A DNA stretch of 64,000 nt, from positions 868,001 through 932,000 of the forward strand of contig OY970334.1 of assembly GCA_963717445.1 (NCBI GenBank), read 5' to 3'. Made by a program: the position numbers and the translations under genes. This DNA is from JAGVPT01 sp963717445 (GTDB taxonomy: Bacteria > Bacteroidota > Ignavibacteria > UBA10030 > UBA8401). This document shows, one piece after another, positions 53,557 to 61,758 of this stretch (the first letter of the stretch is position 1; each line of letters starts with the position of its first letter). The notes beneath the pieces were generated by a model. The model was not told the DNA's origin. It made no database searches and worked only from the letters and a program-made list of their open reading frames with translations.

Positions 53557-54474
53557 ATGAGGATCAGCAGTATTGACATCGGTACGAATACGATTCTCCT
53601 TCTTGTTGCCGAAATAGACAGCAACGGTATCGTGAAGGTCATTCGCGATGAACAGGTAATTGCCCGGCTCGGGATGGGAGTCGATGAACATCGTATCATC
53701 AACCGGGAAACATTCCACCGCGTCGCCGACTACCTGCAATCATACCATAACATCTCAAGAAAACTTCAATCGGAAAAAATCATCGCTGTCGGAACGAGCG
53801 CCCTTCGAGATGCGGCAAACAAAAAAGAGTTTTGCGAGTTCATCCTTCAAAACGTGGGGATAAATATAGAAATACTCTCCGGGGACGATGAAGCGGAATG
53901 GACATGCCGCGGAGCTGTTGCCGGGATCGACACCACGCCGCAGGGTTTTACAGTGCTCGACATCGGCGGGGGAAGCACGGAAATAATTTCCTGCATCGGC
54001 TCTCAAATCTTACATAAAGTGAGCCTCGATATCGGCTCCGTTCGGGTCACAGAGCGATTGCTGCGAACATCGCCGCCGACATTTCCGGAAATAACCGAAA
54101 CACGGAAACTCATCCATAGATATTTTGAGCCCATCGATTTTCTGCGAAACGGGTTGTCCCAAGCCATCGGGGTCGCGGGCACCGTGACGACGCTTGCGGC
54201 AATGCAGCTTCAGTTGCCGCAGTACGATCCCCAAAAAATCCACGGATACGAGTTACGCTTCAATGACGTGCTGCAATCATTCGACTTGCTGAGAGGAAAA
54301 ACCATCGCCGAAATCAAGTCTATTCCTCAAATCTCGGCAGGAAGAGCCGATATTATTTTGGCAGGGGTGATTATCTTGCAGGAATTTATGGACGCCGCAC
54401 ATCTCGAAAAAATTACGGTAAGCGATCGCGGCCTGCGGTACGGAATTGTGCTGAGGGAAATTGAACGCAGATAA
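53557..54474 (+). CDS. Ppx/GppA-family phosphatase (short form)
   Basis: 305 residues, the length of the catalytic core only; the C-terminal HD-like domain of E. coli Ppx is absent. The ASKHA phosphate loops SIDIGTNTILLLVAE and VLDIGGGSTEII, with VGTSALRDAAN, are intact. It hydrolyses polyphosphate or pppGpp in the cytoplasm; the short form fits either. It is the last gene of the operon and converges on the lipoprotein gene at 54480. Confidence 0.92.
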   Translation: MRISSIDIGTNTILLLVAEIDSNGIVKVIRDEQVIARLGMGVDEHRIINRETFHRVADYLQSYHNISRKLQSEKIIAVGTSALRDAANKKEFCEFILQNVGINIEILSGDDEAEWTCRGAVAGIDTTPQGFTVLDIGGGSTEIISCIGSQILHKVSLDIGSVRVTERLLRTSPPTFPEITETRKLIHRYFEPIDFLRNGLSQAIGVAGTVTTLAAMQLQLPQYDPQKIHGYELRFNDVLQSFDLLRGKTIAEIKSIPQISAGRADIILAGVIILQEFMDAAHLEKITVSDRGLRYGIVLREIERR

Positions 54475-54479
54475 ATTTT

Positions 54480-55013
54480 TTATTGAAATTCCGCCGATAC
54501 CACTCTCACTTTGCAGGACGTGCACGGAGATTCAAGACTGCCCGGCGTTATTCCTGTAAACGTATCCTGAGTTTTTCCGATCATCGGCGTAGCAACCTTG
54601 ACTTGCTTCACGGCAACAATATTTCCGGTAGCATCAAAGTACGTGAACTCGAGGACCACGGACGTAAGCTTATGAACGGATTCATTATTGAGCTCCACCG
54701 AATGTACCGGCTCCGTTCCCCCAGCGTTGCTTGTCATACTCTGGTCAAACACTGAGACCTTCTGCGATTCTTCGGCTTCAGATATTTTCGGTAACTCACC
54801 TTGTTCAATATTCGCGATTTGCTCCATTTTCATCTGTGCCTCTTTATACAAGGGGCTTTCTTCGGGAATTTTATCGTAATAGTACTCGGCCACCTCATAC
54901 TGTTTTGCGGCAAAATATTCGTCCCCCTTTTGCAAATTACTCGGCGCCTGGTCGGCTGTACTATCGCATCCGAACAAAAGCATCGAGACAATGACGGTGA
55001 GCGCATACTTCAT
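54480..55013 (-). CDS. Lipoprotein with a short TPR-like segment
   Basis: 177 residues from the ATG at 55013, chosen because AAAGGAGG lies just before it (a longer frame starts at 55037). The lipobox is SMLLFGCDS. Residues ~35-65 (GDEYFAAKQYEVAEYYYDKI) look like one TPR hairpin. The second half is a beta-rich domain ending SPCTSCKVRVVSAEF. The family is not recognised. It follows the cysteine desulfurase gene by 20 bp. Confidence 0.75.
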   Translation of the reverse strand: MKYALTVIVSMLLFGCDSTADQAPSNLQKGDEYFAAKQYEVAEYYYDKIPEESPLYKEAQMKMEQIANIEQGELPKISEAEESQKVSVFDQSMTSNAGGTEPVHSVELNNESVHKLTSVVLEFTYFDATGNIVAVKQVKVATPMIGKTQDTFTGITPGSLESPCTSCKVRVVSAEFQ

Positions 55014-55033
55014 GTTGCCTCCTTTCAAGAACA

Positions 55034-56215
55034 TCATACCGGGGCAACCGTGCTTTGCCGCACAGCCTGCTCCAAAATATTTACGGCTTCTACTATTTCA
55101 TCTTCGGTAGTATGCTTTCCCATTGAGAACCGAATACTCGACTTTGCCGTTTTGATGTCGCGGCCAATCGCTTGGAGCACGTGGGACGGTTCCATGCTGC
55201 CTGAAGAACAGGCCGATCCGCTTGTTACAGCAACGCCGTGTAAATCCATGTTGAGCAGCAACGCTTCACCATCGACGTCCGTTTTAGTGCTGTCGAACGA
55301 AACGTTCACAATATTGGGGATGGCATCCGTCGGGTGGCCGTTAAAAAGAATGCACTCGAATCGTTCTGAGAGAAGGCGCTTCAATTCTTTTTTTAATGTG
55401 CTGATATGGCGTGTGTTCTTTTCCATATCGCGCTGGCTCGCTTCGATTGCTTTAGCGAGGCCGACGGCGAAGGGGATGTTCTCGGTACCGGCTCTCCTGT
55501 TCCGTTCCTGAGCGCCGCCATGGATGTACGAATCGACATCAACCCCTTTTCTGATATAAATTGCACCGATACCTTTCGGGCCATAGAATTTGTGAGCTGA
55601 AATCGCGAGGATGTCCATTGAGAGCGCATCGACGTTAACCGGAATTTTCCCGACTGATTGAACGGTATCGGAGTGGAAAACAAGTCCATGGTCATGGGCA
55701 ACGCGCGATATCTCTTCGACATCTTGGATTGTGCCAATTTCGTTATTAGCATGCATAACGGAAACAAGAGAAGTCCCCGGCAGGATCGCCGCACGGACTT
55801 CATCGGGATCGACTTTTCCGAATTCGTCGACCGGGAGAATTGTAACATCAAAACCATTGCCGCCCAGATATTCGGCGCTCCGAAGAACTGCATGGTGCTC
55901 CACCGAAGAAACAATGATGTGATTCTTCCCGTGCGACCGTTTCGATGCAAACGCAGCGCCGAAAAGGGCGTGGTTATCCGCTTCCGTGCCTCCGCTGGTG
56001 AAAAAAATTTCTCCGGCCTTTGCCCCGACTGCACGCGCGATTTTTTCCCGGCTTTCTTCAAGCAGGATTTTTGTCTCCCTGCCGAATGCATGAATTGACG
56101 ATGCGTTTCCAAAATAGCGGGTGAAGTACGGCGACATTGCTTCGGTTACTTCGGGGTCAACCGGTGTCGTCGCACTATAGTCGAGATAAATTCTATGAGT
56201 CTGGCTCGTCATCAT
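55034..56215 (-). CDS. Cysteine desulfurase, NifS/IscS type
   Basis: 393 residues from the ATG at 56215 (a TTG frame reaches 56230). The PLP lysine is in SAHKFYGPKGIG and the sulfur-carrying Cys in SGSACSSGSMEPSHVL, in the long loop of group I enzymes; IYLDYSATTPVDPEV opens the protein. It supplies sulfur for Fe-S clusters or tRNA thiolation. No iscU or mnmA is in the window, so NifS, IscS or a tRNA-specific role cannot be separated. Confidence 0.93.
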   Translation of the reverse strand: MMTSQTHRIYLDYSATTPVDPEVTEAMSPYFTRYFGNASSIHAFGRETKILLEESREKIARAVGAKAGEIFFTSGGTEADNHALFGAAFASKRSHGKNHIIVSSVEHHAVLRSAEYLGGNGFDVTILPVDEFGKVDPDEVRAAILPGTSLVSVMHANNEIGTIQDVEEISRVAHDHGLVFHSDTVQSVGKIPVNVDALSMDILAISAHKFYGPKGIGAIYIRKGVDVDSYIHGGAQERNRRAGTENIPFAVGLAKAIEASQRDMEKNTRHISTLKKELKRLLSERFECILFNGHPTDAIPNIVNVSFDSTKTDVDGEALLLNMDLHGVAVTSGSACSSGSMEPSHVLQAIGRDIKTAKSSIRFSMGKHTTEDEIVEAVNILEQAVRQSTVAPV

Positions 56216-56267
56216 GTAAAAATATATCAATCCCGACAGGAATAATCAACCGTGGGACTCAGTCGGT

Positions 56268-56343
56268 AGATGTTGGCACCTTATCTCACGTCGTTATTCA
56301 TTGAAATATCTAACGAAATGTATTGACACGGTGTCCGACATGT
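56268..56343. repeat. 78-bp palindromic-end repeat, copy 4
   Basis: Ends AGATGTTGGCACCTTAT and CGGTGTCCGACATGT are inverted repeats over 76 bp. The core ATTGAAATATCTAACG is in the same orientation as copy 1. It lies upstream of the desulfurase start. Confidence 0.6.
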
Positions 56344-56413
56344 TTCCAAAATTATCCAATCGTGCGATCTTCACAAAAATATTGCGCGCGCTTCCTCACA
56401 TACCCCTTAACAA

Positions 56414-56455
56414 GCAAAAAGAGTGGAATCCGAATTTTGGTTCCACCCTTTTTGC
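56414..56455 (-). terminator. Hairpin terminator after the sigma/anti-sigma operon
   Basis: A 15-bp stem with one mismatch, GCAAAAAGAGTGGAA and TTCCACCCTTTTTGC, has a 12-nt loop. It starts 22 bp after the Spy-like gene stop. On the minus strand the stem ends in a TTTTT run. Confidence 0.7.
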
Positions 56456-56476
56456 TTTCACTCAAAAATTCCCGCG

Positions 56477-56959
56477 TTACCGGTCTCTCATTCGTTCGCG
56501 CTGAACATCACGAACCGCCTGCCGCAATTCCTTTGCGAAATTCCGCTCAAACACAATATATTGAGCAATCTGTTTATCGGAGAGAACTGCCTTCAACTCC
56601 GTTAAAAAATGAACACGTTCTCCAGAGATCTTTTTATCGATACCGAGCAAGGCGTTGAACGATCGATCATACTCATCATTCCCTACGTCGGATTTGGATT
56701 GCTCATCCAATGTGTCCACCAAATCATTGCGCTCTTTCTCAAAATCGTGCATAGCCTTCGCATGTTTGTTGTACCGTGTAATAAATTTTGCCGACTGATC
56801 TTCATTGAGTTGTAACGATTCAAGCATGCGTACCTTCTTCCAGCTTTCAATACGGTCGTACGCAGGTTTCTGGGGGCGTTCACCATTCTCCGGCTGTGCC
56901 AGCAGTGAATTCGTCGCCGAAAACAAAACACCGAGTACTATGGTAACAACATATTTCAT
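56477..56959 (-). CDS. Spy/CpxP-like periplasmic protein
   Basis: 160 residues from the ATG at 56959, with AGAAGG upstream. A signal peptide (VVTIVLGVLFSATNSLLA) is followed by an all-helical, highly charged region with LQLNEDQSAKFITRYNKHAK and LLGIDKKISGERVHFL, and an AVLSDKQIAQY motif. This is the helical LTxxQ pattern of Spy/CpxP/zinc-resistance-associated chaperones. It follows the anti-sigma gene by 18 bp and is probably a target of that regulator. Confidence 0.8.
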   Translation of the reverse strand: MKYVVTIVLGVLFSATNSLLAQPENGERPQKPAYDRIESWKKVRMLESLQLNEDQSAKFITRYNKHAKAMHDFEKERNDLVDTLDEQSKSDVGNDEYDRSFNALLGIDKKISGERVHFLTELKAVLSDKQIAQYIVFERNFAKELRQAVRDVQRERMRDR

Positions 56960-56977
56960 GGGCACCTTCTCTAAATA

Positions 56978-57652
56978 TTATAATGATGCATCATTAAGTT
57001 TCTTAATAACTGAATCCACGTCTTCATCGGCAACATCTTCAAAAGGATGATCAGCTCCAAGAAATATCGACAGGGAATGTCCGTGTTGGAGTTGATCTTC
57101 GACAAGCTCTCGTTCAATGTGCTGCGATACCAGTCCGGGATTCGAAAGCGTCTCCATGAGCCGCTGGGAGGGTTCCATCGTCCGCGCCAGCACATTGGAG
57201 TACGACATCGATTCTGCCACACCGTCAACCTCTTCTCTGGGAAGCTCGGCAACAATCTCTTTCAACGGCAATTGCGTGGTATCGGCAATCGGGTTACAGA
57301 GGATATATAACGCAATCATACACGACAGCACTGCACCTGCTGAAACCGGCGCAAGGCAGCGCTGCATCCATGCCGGCAACGCAAATCCTGAAAATCCAAA
57401 CGCCCGTTCGGGACGCTGTTCGAGCCTCTGACGAATGCGCGGAAGAAGGTTCGTAAAGTAATGATTCGGAACTTCTTCATTGTCAACGTTGCGCAGCGAT
57501 TCGAGTGCCTCGTCGATCACTTTCAGATCTTCTCCGCATCGAGCGCATGCCGCCACATGATTGTCCGCCATCTCTCGCTCTTCCGGCGAAAGCGTTCCCT
57601 CCCTCAACCCAACAAGGAAATATTGAATTTTATCGCAATCCATGTTTGACAT
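56978..57652 (-). CDS. Anti-sigma factor with zinc-finger N-terminus
   Basis: 224 residues. The HxxxCxxC motif NHVAACARCGEDL (about residues 27-39) is the ZAS-type anti-sigma domain. One membrane helix (LAPVSAGAVLSCMIALYIL) follows at about 135, then a periplasmic tail ending in an acidic region. It overlaps the sigma-factor gene by 23 bp, so it is translationally coupled. It should hold the ECF factor at the membrane until an envelope signal arrives. Confidence 0.9.
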   Translation of the reverse strand: MSNMDCDKIQYFLVGLREGTLSPEEREMADNHVAACARCGEDLKVIDEALESLRNVDNEEVPNHYFTNLLPRIRQRLEQRPERAFGFSGFALPAWMQRCLAPVSAGAVLSCMIALYILCNPIADTTQLPLKEIVAELPREEVDGVAESMSYSNVLARTMEPSQRLMETLSNPGLVSQHIERELVEDQLQHGHSLSIFLGADHPFEDVADEDVDSVIKKLNDASL

Positions 57653-58181
57653 ATTCTCCGATCTTTTTCACAGCGTGAAAATAGTTGGCCTTTAAACCGC
57701 CAACGCTTGTTTTCAAAATTTTGGAAATCTCTTCGTACGGTAATTCTTCGTAGTACCGTAATACGAAAACCTTTTTCTGTTTCTCCGGCAACCGCTCAAT
57801 TGCTTCCTTGATCAATCTCGTCCTTTCATCGCGCTCCATCCGCTCAAGAGGCAGCATCTCGTCGGATTCATGCTGCATGATGGTATCATCAAGGGCAAAC
57901 GTTTTTCGATTTTTCTTCCGTCGAATCTCATTAAGCGATAAGTTGACGGCGATTCTATACAACCACGTGTAGAAACTTGAATCGCCTTTGAATGAATTCA
58001 AGGAACGATAGACCTTTACGAAAATGTCCTGTACAACATCGTCGGCCTCGTCGTGGTCGGGAAGCAAGCGCCGGACAACCCAGTATATTTTTTCCTGGTA
58101 CCGAAGGACGAGAAGATTGAACGCTTTGTCATTCCCATTCTTAAACTCGTGAATCAGTTCAAGGTCGCTGCGTTGATCCAT
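57630..58181 (-). CDS. ECF RNA polymerase sigma factor
   Basis: 183 residues, typical ECF size, with sigma region 2 (YRIAVNLSLNEIRRKK and the DEADDVVQDIFVKVY acidic helix) and region 4 with the HTH YEEISKILKTSVGGLKANY. There is no region 1 or 3. With the coupled anti-sigma and Spy-like genes it forms an envelope-stress unit. I found no convincing self-promoter in the 161 bp upstream (58182-58342). Confidence 0.95.
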   Translation of the reverse strand: MDQRSDLELIHEFKNGNDKAFNLLVLRYQEKIYWVVRRLLPDHDEADDVVQDIFVKVYRSLNSFKGDSSFYTWLYRIAVNLSLNEIRRKKNRKTFALDDTIMQHESDEMLPLERMERDERTRLIKEAIERLPEKQKKVFVLRYYEELPYEEISKILKTSVGGLKANYFHAVKKIGEYVKHGLR

Positions 58182-58342
58182 CGATTATGTCGCTGTACTT
58201 TTTTTGACACTGAATATGTGCCAAAGTTTAAGGTAAATTCCGCTCATCTATGGTGTCTTGCACGGAAATGAGTCCATCAACGCCGTGGTCATCATTACCG
58301 ATAACGCATAAGAATTAAACACATAAAAAGCTCCGTGCCGAC

Positions 58343-60052
58343 CTAGTAAACATTATAACGAATTCCGATTAAAATGTCATATTTGCCGGCATAACTCGGA
58401 TCAAGCACGTAGTCAAAGGGATTGTTCAAAAACTCATTATACCCGGGACTCACCGTATTATCCGTATACGAAGATGTCATCTGGGTGGTGAACCGTGTTA
58501 CCAATGCGTGAAAATCGACAAAGAGGTCGCGCAATGGCTGATAACTTCCGACAATTCCAAAAGATTGCTGTTTGGTAACAGGGCCGTACAATAACGTCGG
58601 TTCATTTGCAGAATATTGGTAGTAGGTAGATTCTTTTCCACCTTTTCTTAACGACTGGAATTTAAGGCCGATTTCAAGATTGTACGCCGGCCGGTGGTAG
58701 GCACTCACTGTAAAGAGATCAGCGTTCTGCCCAATCCAATCACCCAGGTTGACATCCTGATTTTGATACGTGTCCTCAGCATACTGATGGTTATACACCC
58801 ACGGATTAATGCGAGTGTATTCAACGTTGATTCTTGTATCATGATAAAAAAGATCGTAGGCATTGCCGCCCACAGTAAATCCTAATTGATTGTGGTTTTG
58901 AGTAGGGCTAAGAAATTTTGTAGTCGAAAATTCATCAAAAAAAATCGGCAGGTAAAAATCAAAATCCTTCACAACGTCGAATTTAAAATTAAAATATATT
59001 TGAGAATTATCCTGGTTGCCCAAATAGTGCTCGGCGGTTTTGAAAAACATAATCGGAATTAAATACAATAATTCCGGACTACGGCCCGGCCCTCCATAAA
59101 TTTCCGATTCCCCGACTGCAATATTAACACCATTCCACGGTGTAGCTTCCAACATATTCGCTGCGATGTATTTATTCATATATATCGGCCGTATCCCCCA
59201 AAACTGTGTATTGTACGTCTGCGACGAATCTATGATTCCGGAAAAAAGCCATCCATGGATATAGGTGAAATCAATATCCTTGCTGAGCCTTGCATGCAAT
59301 TTCAATTGTGGATATGCAGGCGCTTTGGTAGAAAGAATAATATTACCATTTTCACCCGAGCCCCAGACATTCTGCATTTGTTCCGCCGACAGTGTAACAA
59401 ATCCAAGGTCAACATTTACCTGGCCATAAAACACGTCATAATCAAAAGTGCTTGAGGACGCCCCGGGGTCGGAGATCACCGCCGCGGGTAAAGGAGAAAG
59501 AGGGCGCAGCGCCGCTTGAGACCCTGATTGAGTCCCTAATGAGCTGACATATGATCCGCCGTCGTGAGAATCGTGATAGTAGAAATAAGCGCCAACACTG
59601 CTCCCCACATTTCCGTAAGCGAAGATGCCGTTCGTAAATTCGGAAAGGGATTTACTGTCAGCCATGTGATCGTACGAGGCCGAACCGATGAGATCAACAA
59701 TAAATCGCGACGGTTCCCCCTGATAATTATAGAGATGCCAACGTTCATCCGAGATGTTACTGTCGTTGAGCGCTTTCAACTCTTCATAAAATTCTTCCTT
59801 GTAAAATTTCAGTTGATCTTGTTCTACGGTCGTCAATTGTGCACTCAGACTATCGATGCGAATCAAAAACTTTGCAATGGATTGCCGGGAGAGTGGCTTC
59901 ACCGCATCCCGATAATCCATAATGATGTGTTTAGCAGCCATGTCGTCAAGGAATTTATAGACTTCATGCGTTGCAGGCAGATACACCGTTTGAGCAGAAA
60001 GAAAAGTACGCGATACCAAAAAAAATGCTAGACAAAGAAAAATTTTTTTCAT
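58343..60052 (-). CDS. Wzi-like capsule assembly outer membrane protein
   Basis: 569 residues. A signal peptide (IFLCLAFFLVSRTFLSA) leads to an N-terminal helical segment (VYKFLDDMAAKHIIMDYRDA) and then a long beta-rich barrel ending in Y-N-V-Y, an aromatic last residue. The QMQNVWGSGENGNIILST block resembles the W-G-x-G-x-x-G-x-L-LS motif of the Caps_assemb_Wzi family, which attaches capsule or exopolysaccharide to the surface. It stands alone, 20 kb from the glycan locus. Confidence 0.8.
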   Translation of the reverse strand: MKKIFLCLAFFLVSRTFLSAQTVYLPATHEVYKFLDDMAAKHIIMDYRDAVKPLSRQSIAKFLIRIDSLSAQLTTVEQDQLKFYKEEFYEELKALNDSNISDERWHLYNYQGEPSRFIVDLIGSASYDHMADSKSLSEFTNGIFAYGNVGSSVGAYFYYHDSHDGGSYVSSLGTQSGSQAALRPLSPLPAAVISDPGASSSTFDYDVFYGQVNVDLGFVTLSAEQMQNVWGSGENGNIILSTKAPAYPQLKLHARLSKDIDFTYIHGWLFSGIIDSSQTYNTQFWGIRPIYMNKYIAANMLEATPWNGVNIAVGESEIYGGPGRSPELLYLIPIMFFKTAEHYLGNQDNSQIYFNFKFDVVKDFDFYLPIFFDEFSTTKFLSPTQNHNQLGFTVGGNAYDLFYHDTRINVEYTRINPWVYNHQYAEDTYQNQDVNLGDWIGQNADLFTVSAYHRPAYNLEIGLKFQSLRKGGKESTYYQYSANEPTLLYGPVTKQQSFGIVGSYQPLRDLFVDFHALVTRFTTQMTSSYTDNTVSPGYNEFLNNPFDYVLDPSYAGKYDILIGIRYNVY

Positions 60053-60157
60053 TAACAGCCCATCATTAATTCATAAGACATGAAGAAGAAATCAATACGT
60101 CACACAGCAAAGCTTCGGGAAATGCTCACTAAACAAATGGTACCCGACCGGTTATCG

Positions 60158-60988
60158 CTACGAGGAAACAAATCGCTTCGTCTTGACGACATACGATAAG
60201 AGTACAGAAATGCCCAAAATACTTGCGATAATTAAGAGGGAGATTACAAGATGAATGGTGACAACGTCCATCAGAAGCATTTTCACTCCTACATACGCAA
60301 GCACAACACCAACTCCATATTTCATGTATTCAAATTTCTGCTGGCCCTGTTCGAGCACAAAGTACATCGACCTCAAACCGAGCACGGCCATCATGTTCGA
60401 GCTGAAGACAATAAGCGGATCCGTCGTGATCGCGAAAATCGCAGGAATGGAATCAACGGCGAACACAACATCGGTCGTTTCAATGATAAGCAAGACGACA
60501 AACAACGATGTTGCATAGAGAACACCTTTTTCACGATAAAAAAAACGCCCGTCGTTCTGCCCCTTCGATACCGGGATAAATTTTCGAAACACCTTGAGAA
60601 CGATATTGTTCTCCAGCTCGATCTTTTTTTCTTCTCCAAACGTTATCCGGTAGCCCGAATAGAGAATGATGCCGCCAAAAATGTACATCACCCAATGGAA
60701 CTCCTTCACGAGAGCCGTTCCAAGCAGAATCAAAAGACCCCGGAGTATCACCACCCCGATAATTCCAAAATTCAGTACCCGTCGTTGGTGAACCGGCTGG
60801 ACTTTAAAATAGGTGAAGATGAGGAGAAAAACGAAAAGATTGTCGACGCTGAGGGATTTCTCGATAACGTAGCCAGTGAAAAATTCCAATGCTTTCTGTT
60901 CCCCGAAAGCGAAATAGATCCCCACATTCATCAAAAGCGAAAGCACAATCCACAAGATACTCCAGAAAATCGCCTTTCGAACGGACAT
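60158..60988 (-). CDS. TerC-family membrane protein
   Basis: 276 residues with eight to nine membrane helices. The signatures EKSLSVDNLFVFLLIF near residue 42 and LLIIETTDVVFAVDSIPAIFAIT near residue 165 carry the acidic residues of TerC/Alx proteins, which act in manganese or metal homeostasis. The size is close to the TerC core. It has a leader of about 125 nt between the promoter at 61120 and its ATG; no yybP-ykoY riboswitch motif could be recognised. Confidence 0.92.
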   Translation of the reverse strand: MSVRKAIFWSILWIVLSLLMNVGIYFAFGEQKALEFFTGYVIEKSLSVDNLFVFLLIFTYFKVQPVHQRRVLNFGIIGVVILRGLLILLGTALVKEFHWVMYIFGGIILYSGYRITFGEEKKIELENNIVLKVFRKFIPVSKGQNDGRFFYREKGVLYATSLFVVLLIIETTDVVFAVDSIPAIFAITTDPLIVFSSNMMAVLGLRSMYFVLEQGQQKFEYMKYGVGVVLAYVGVKMLLMDVVTIHLVISLLIIASILGISVLLSYVVKTKRFVSS

Positions 60989-61119
60989 GGTCGTTATTGT
61001 GCTCTGAAAAACATTCTATACACCGGAATTTCCCATTGATGCTCTCACGCCAAAAAACCGGATTGAACATTTGGCAGCTTATCGGCTCAAAAATTATTTC
61101 TTCACTGCTGCTATGATGA

Positions 61120-61150
61120 CAAAGATACAAAATCTCTTTTTGAGAACAAA
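61120..61150 (-). promoter_or_regulatory. Promoter for terC
   Basis: On the minus strand TTTG (61147-61150), 19 bp, TATCTTTG (61120-61127). This fits the Bacteroidetes consensus TTTG-N19-TAnnTTTG exactly. It can also be read as TTGTTC-N16-TATCTT. The start of transcription would be near 61113. Confidence 0.55.
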
Positions 61151-61239
61151 AATAAATAAGTATACCTGATATTCCGTGAGCTGCGTCGCATGCTCTCCCA
61201 AGCAAGACGGGAATTGGTTTCCGCATATTCATGTCGATA

Positions 61240-61268
61240 TTGATTTGCACAGGGCAGTTTAGTATCTT
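61240..61268 (+). promoter_or_regulatory. Promoter for tRNA-Leu
   Basis: TTGATT (61240-61245), 17 bp, TATCTT (61263-61268), 16 bp before the mature tRNA. Confidence 0.5.
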
Positions 61269-61284
61269 GTACCTCACGTTACTC

Positions 61285-61367
61285 GCCCGAGTGGTGAAAT
61301 GGCAGACACACTGTCTTCAGGAGGCAGCGCTCGCAAGGGCATGGGAGTTCAAGTCTCCCCTCGGGCA
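61285..61367 (+). tRNA. tRNA-Leu (anticodon CAG)
   Basis: An 83-nt cloverleaf with the long variable arm of a class II tRNA. The acceptor stem is GCCCGAG/CTCGGGC with discriminator A, the anticodon arm CTGTC-TTCAGGA-GGCAG with CAG at 61318-61320, the variable stem GCTC-GCAA-GGGC and the T arm GGGAG-TTCAAGT-CTCCC. CCA is not encoded: CAA follows the discriminator. The gene decodes CUG. No integrase or attachment-site repeat lies next to it. Confidence 0.95.
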
Positions 61368-61537
61368 CAAAGGAAAACTCACCGATGTTGATTTCTGCCT
61401 CTTTTTCCAATTTTCTTCCGTAGTAAATACACGCGGTCACCATTTGTGGAAGTTTCTATTTTTCTCCACGGGCGAAAAAACGCTTGTTGGGACTTATAGT
61501 ATCAAGATGCTATCGGAGTCGAGCGAGCCGGCAAAAA

Positions 61538-61565
61538 ATCCCCCGCAGCTTTCACCACGGGGGAT
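61538..61565 (-). terminator. Intrinsic terminator for the radical SAM gene
   Basis: An 8-bp stem, ATCCCCCG (61538-61545) and CGGGGGAT (61558-61565), is followed on the minus strand by TTTTTT. It lies about 195 bp after the gene stop. The rest of the 391-bp stretch 61368-61758 holds no gene I can support. Confidence 0.7.
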
Positions 61566-61758
61566 CATACGTTGCTCCATCGCCGCACTAACTACGCGGC
61601 CGCTCGCACGATCTAACTCTCCGCGATCAAAAAATTATATTCTATCTTTGGCTGCGCCAATTCATTCTCCGCACATGCGGTATCCAGCGATCTTTTGACT
61701 GTGCGATCTGCAATGCTCAACTGCCCGAACAGTTCGACTGCCTCTTTTGAAACAGCTT

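Noticed and set aside
16197..56343. CRISPR array interpretation of the repeats
   Set aside because: Copies are kilobases apart in different gaps and orientations, with no spacers or cas genes.
58182..58342. ECF-type autoregulatory promoter (GGAA ... GTGTC) upstream of the sigma factor
   Set aside because: Box spacing is too long for known ECF promoters and no second copy with the same boxes was found.
60251..61039. 262-residue plus-strand frame
   Set aside because: Antisense shadow of terC, rich in His/Asn/Lys as expected for the reverse of membrane helices.
61285..61367. tRNA-Leu as an integration site
   Set aside because: No integrase, no repeated tRNA 3' end and no change in gene content next to it.
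61231..61698. Plus-strand 155-residue frame
   Set aside because: It runs straight through the tRNA-Leu gene and a terminator hairpin; composition is not protein-like.
61570..61758. Minus-strand coding-like stretch (LFGQLSIADRTVKRSLDTA) after the radical SAM gene
   Set aside because: It has no start codon and lies out of frame with the upstream gene. A remnant is possible but cannot be supported.
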